Source: an uncultured Clostridia bacterium | GTDB taxonomy: Bacteria; Bacillota; Clostridia; Saccharofermentanales; DTU023 | Assembly (NCBI GenBank): GCA_947254895.1 | Contig: CAMYEY010000054.1 | Span: 1 to 8,610, forward strand | Reading direction: 5' to 3' | Length of the DNA: 8,610 bases | In this document: piece by piece, positions 6,637 to 8,610 of the stretch | Position numbering within the stretch: position 1 is the stretch's first letter | Layout: every line of letters starts with the position of its first letter | Position numbers and translations under genes: made by a program | The notes under the pieces: model-generated | Told to the model about the DNA's origin: nothing | Seen by the model: only the letters and a program-made list of their open reading frames with translations | The model's database searches: none

Positions 6637-7347
6637 ATGCATATGATTAAAATTTTAACTCCAAAGTATTTCTCTTTAAATTGTAAATTCATAGTTCCTG
6701 GTATGACTTATGAAGATTATCTGATTGAGGTATTAAATAGTTCGCAATACTTTAAAAATAAAATTCCATTTTTTGAGCAATATAAACTTTCAAAAGAAGA
6801 ATCAAATGGTGAGAATGATGTTATATGCTCGCAATATTGTATTGATTTTAAGCTTCTGGTAGATGAAGAAACTATGAATATAATGAATAAAAACAAACCA
6901 GAAGTTGATTATTCTAAGATGAATCAGGGATTTGTTTTTGTGAAAACGAAGGAAAACCCTACACCTCTTCCATCAAGTAATATATTACTTGATTTAGCAG
7001 ATGTTAAAACAGAAAACATACAGAGTGGTATGGTGAGCAGTACAATAAAAAACCTTTTAAAAAACCTCAAGAAGGATAAGAATTTATTTTTCTATTATCC
7101 TTACGAATTTTCCTCAAAAGTTGATATTTCCCCTAATTTGTTCGAGTCTATATTAAACATATCCCTGTCAACTTTAATGAATTACCGAGAAAATGAGCAG
7201 CCTAATCGAGATACTTATGTTTGCATTAAAGCCAACAAATTCTTTTTGATATATGAATGGGTCGAAAGCTGTTTTGTGTTTCGTGACGAGGTGCATGAAA
7301 TGTTATGCAGCAATTACATGGATGCTAATTTGTACTCTGTATATTAG
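6637..7347 (+). CDS. Protein of unknown function, next to restriction-modification genes
   Basis: I do not recognise this 236-residue protein. It has no signal peptide, membrane helix, Cys/His metal cluster or nucleotide-binding loop. It is rich in Asn, Lys, Phe and Tyr, consistent with AT-rich DNA. Visible stretches include FFYYPYEFSSKVDISPNLFESILNI (about 153-177) and a C-terminal YVCIKANKFFLIYEWVESCFVF segment (about 197-218) that looks like paired beta strands. The start is supported by GAGAGG nine bases upstream. It is followed after 143 bases by the XRE regulator and methyltransferase on the same strand, and its composition matches theirs, so it may belong to the same defence module, for example as an accessory or immunity factor. 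That link is only contextual. It is very likely a real gene because of length, ribosome site and lack of a better frame. Confidence 0.7.
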   Translation: MHMIKILTPKYFSLNCKFIVPGMTYEDYLIEVLNSSQYFKNKIPFFEQYKLSKEESNGENDVICSQYCIDFKLLVDEETMNIMNKNKPEVDYSKMNQGFVFVKTKENPTPLPSSNILLDLADVKTENIQSGMVSSTIKNLLKNLKKDKNLFFYYPYEFSSKVDISPNLFESILNISLSTLMNYRENEQPNRDTYVCIKANKFFLIYEWVESCFVFRDEVHEMLCSNYMDANLYSVY

Positions 7348-7378
7348 AATCAGATATTTGTTATATAAGATGATTTTA

Positions 7379-7407
7379 TTGAAATCTTTCTTATACACAT
7401 CTAATAA
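7379..7407 (+). promoter_or_regulatory. Weak promoter candidate for the regulator-methyltransferase operon
   Basis: TTGAAA at 7379-7384 and TAATAA at 7402-7407 are 17 bases apart. The -35 is good and the -10 poor (three of six). A DnaA-box-like TTATACACA lies between them at 7391-7399. It sits about 85 bases before the XRE gene. Confidence 0.25.
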
Positions 7408-7427
7408 CTCATGCAAAATCATTTCTT

Positions 7428-7459
7428 GTGGAGGTTTTCACATGGAAATGATAAGATAG
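7428..7459 (+). promoter_or_regulatory. Strong ribosome site with five-codon frame MEMIR
   Basis: GTGGAGG (7428-7434) stands seven bases before an ATG at 7442, but the frame is only MEMIR followed by TAG at 7457-7459. It lies 31 bases before the XRE gene start. It may be a leader peptide or the start of a gene broken by a small change. Confidence 0.35.
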
Positions 7460-7490
7460 ACCTAGTTTTTCAAAGATGAAAGGAAATGTT

Positions 7491-7700
7491 ATGGCAGTTT
7501 CCTATGATAAACTTTTACATTTATTGATTGACCGACAAGTAAGCAATTCAGAGCTTATTAAAAAAGCTGGTTTTTCTGGAAATGTAATGACTCATATTAA
7601 GCGTAGGAAGTATATCTCACTGGACAGCATTGAAAAAATCTGCCGGGTACTTAACTGCGGTGTGGACGACATTTTGGAATTTGTTGAAGAGGATAAATAA
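7491..7700 (+). CDS. Small XRE-family (HTH_26-like) regulator
   Basis: A 69-residue protein that is almost entirely one Cro/CI-type helix-turn-helix. The pattern SYDKLLHLLIDRQVSNSELIKKAG (4-27), then SGNVMTHIKRRKYISLDSIEKIC (29-51) and LNCGVDDIL (54-62) is the usual five-helix fold, ending right after the domain. An ATG at 7476 is also open, but 7491 is preferred: AAAGGA lies six bases before it and the protein then begins as family members do. Its TAA stop overlaps the methyltransferase ATG (TAATG at 7698-7702), so the two are translationally coupled. Such small regulators often control methyltransferase expression so that methylation precedes restriction (a controller-like role), which is inferred here from position. 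No clear operator palindrome was identified upstream. Confidence 0.85.
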   Translation: MAVSYDKLLHLLIDRQVSNSELIKKAGFSGNVMTHIKRRKYISLDSIEKICRVLNCGVDDILEFVEEDK

Positions 7701-8610
7701 TGCCTGTTTTAGATTGGATTGGAAAAGATAAGGTGGTAAATCATCATTTAGATGTACCTTATCGTGTTTTAAAACGAAAATATAGTTTTGATGAAGAAGG
7801 TCAACACGATGATGATAATGGCTCAGAGAATATGATAATTCATGGTGATAATCTTGAAGCTTTAAAAGCTCTTTTACCTAAATATGAAGGTAAAATTGAC
7901 TGTATATATATAGATCCTCCGTATAACACCGGGAATGAAAAATGGGTGTATAACGATAATGTAAACGATCCACAAATAAAAAAATGGTTAGGTGAAGTTG
8001 TTGGTGCGGAAGGTGACGATTTATCTCGGCATGATAAGTGGCTTTGTATGATGTACCCAAGATTAAAGTTATTACATCGCCTTTTAGCAGATGATGGAGC
8101 AATTTTCATAAGTATTGATTACCATGAGCAAAGTTCTCTCAGATTTATTTGTGATGAAGTTTTTGGAAATCAAAATTATATTGCTGAAGTCGCAAATGTT
8201 AGTAGCCCGAAAGGCAGAGATAAGAGTAAGAATGCTGACATGGCCACAGCTCATGAATATATAGCCATATATCGCAAAACTTCTGATTTTAAGATGTCAG
8301 GTTTTGAACCAGGGGAACATATCACTCGCAGATATAATCTAATTGATCCTGTTACAGGCGGAAAATATCGTTTGATTGATTTAAGAAAGACTGGTAATAA
8401 TGATGAAAGAGCAGATAGACCAAACTTATTTTATCCTTTTTTCTACAATGTTGACACAGGAGACTTATTTCCAGGAAATGTTGAAGATAAGACGCCAAAA
8501 GACTATATAAGAATTGAACCAATTAAAAATGAAACAACAGAAGGCCGTTGGTGTTGGGAAAAGGCAACTTCAGAGCAAGATATTGACAAATTAATTGCAC
8601 AATATCAGCC
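7700..8610 (+). CDS. mod: Type III-like DNA adenine methyltransferase (Mod), 5' part
   Basis: The first 303 residues of a beta-class N6-adenine DNA methyltransferase; the frame is open to the window end. Motifs: HGDNLEALKALL at 48-59; the catalytic DPPYNTG at 72-78 (motif IV); DKWLCMMYPRLKLLHRLLADDGAIFISID at about 112-140; and FGNQNYIAEV at 155-164. The order of DPPY first, then a target-recognition region, fits Mod subunits of type III restriction systems, usually about 600 residues or more, with the FxGxG cofactor loop expected beyond the edge. The ATG at 7700 overlaps the XRE stop and has GAGG seven bases upstream. A Res helicase-nuclease gene would be expected downstream but cannot be seen, so a solitary methyltransferase remains possible. 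No simple repeat for phase variation is present in this 5' part. Confidence 0.88.
   Translation, partial: MPVLDWIGKDKVVNHHLDVPYRVLKRKYSFDEEGQHDDDNGSENMIIHGDNLEALKALLPKYEGKIDCIYIDPPYNTGNEKWVYNDNVNDPQIKKWLGEVVGAEGDDLSRHDKWLCMMYPRLKLLHRLLADDGAIFISIDYHEQSSLRFICDEVFGNQNYIAEVANVSSPKGRDKSKNADMATAHEYIAIYRKTSDFKMSGFEPGEHITRRYNLIDPVTGGKYRLIDLRKTGNNDERADRPNLFYPFFYNVDTGDLFPGNVEDKTPKDYIRIEPIKNETTEGRWCWEKATSEQDIDKLIAQYQ

Larger units (their letters stand above)
4797..8610. mobile_element. Probable degraded genomic island next to tRNA-Gln
   Basis: From just after the tRNA terminator the window holds a serine-recombinase remnant, a truncated primase-polymerase, repeats and then an AT-rich restriction-modification module, all outside the chromosomal gene set to the left. 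Large serine recombinase genes usually sit at one end of their element, so the left boundary probably lies in 4797-4860. The right boundary is not in the window. The AT-rich part from about 6350 may be a separate, later acquisition. No repeat of the tRNA 3' end was found, so attachment sites are not identified. Confidence 0.45.

Noticed and set aside
7384..7402. Match to the Tn5 mosaic end (TCTTATACACATCT), also containing a DnaA-box TTATACACA
   Set aside because: Only 16 of 19 positions match, and neither Nextera adapter tail follows, so it is not leftover adapter. A single DnaA box between a gene and a regulator is not enough to call an origin. It is probably chance in AT-rich DNA.
7700..8610. 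Phase-variable simple repeats in the methyltransferase gene
   Set aside because: No tandem short repeat tract is present in the visible 5' part.

Overview
The window looks like Bacillota (Firmicutes) chromosome with a mobile or defence region inserted next to a tRNA gene. The evidence is an LmrD/YfiC-type ABC exporter half, a YdjG/YdjH/YdjI-type membrane-stress gene set, G-rich Shine-Dalgarno sequences, and recombinase, primase and XRE families typical of Bacillota elements. I cannot name a genus. The first 37 bases are not biological: positions 4-37 are a Nextera sequencing adapter left on the contig end.

Left part (38-4743), ordinary chromosome: the 3' end of an ABC exporter gene (+ strand) runs tail to tail, 4 bp apart, into a minus-strand three-gene set. 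In transcription order this encodes an SPFH protein with three C-terminal zinc ribbons (3131-4441), a zinc-ribbon membrane protein (1886-2977) and a TPM-domain membrane protein (1012-1875). They correspond to YdjI, YdjG and YdjH of Bacillus subtilis, which link the phage-shock protein PspA to the membrane. Here the order is I-G-H, and no pspA lies upstream. A likely extended -10 promoter precedes the SPFH gene. Divergently, a tRNA-Gln(CUG) gene with encoded CCA (4670-4743) is followed by a clean intrinsic terminator.

Middle part (about 4797-6420), remnant of a mobile element: the C-terminal end of a large serine recombinase (4861-5208) is joined out of frame to the N-terminal half of a NrS-1-type primase-polymerase (5168-6100). 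This looks like an internal deletion that removed the primase helicase part and the recombinase catalytic part. Upstream of the primase are a leader hairpin with a T-rich tail and a set of four TTGTAGCAG-type decamers arranged as an inverted repeat around an AT-rich stretch, which may be an origin or regulator site.

Right part (about 6420-8610), clearly more AT-rich: a 236-residue protein I do not recognise, a 69-residue XRE-type regulator, and, overlapping it by one base, the start of a beta-class adenine methyltransferase that resembles a type III restriction-modification Mod subunit and runs off the window. Two strong Shine-Dalgarno sequences here are followed only by very short reading frames, each just upstream of a real gene. 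No CRISPR array, rRNA gene or complete insertion sequence was seen.
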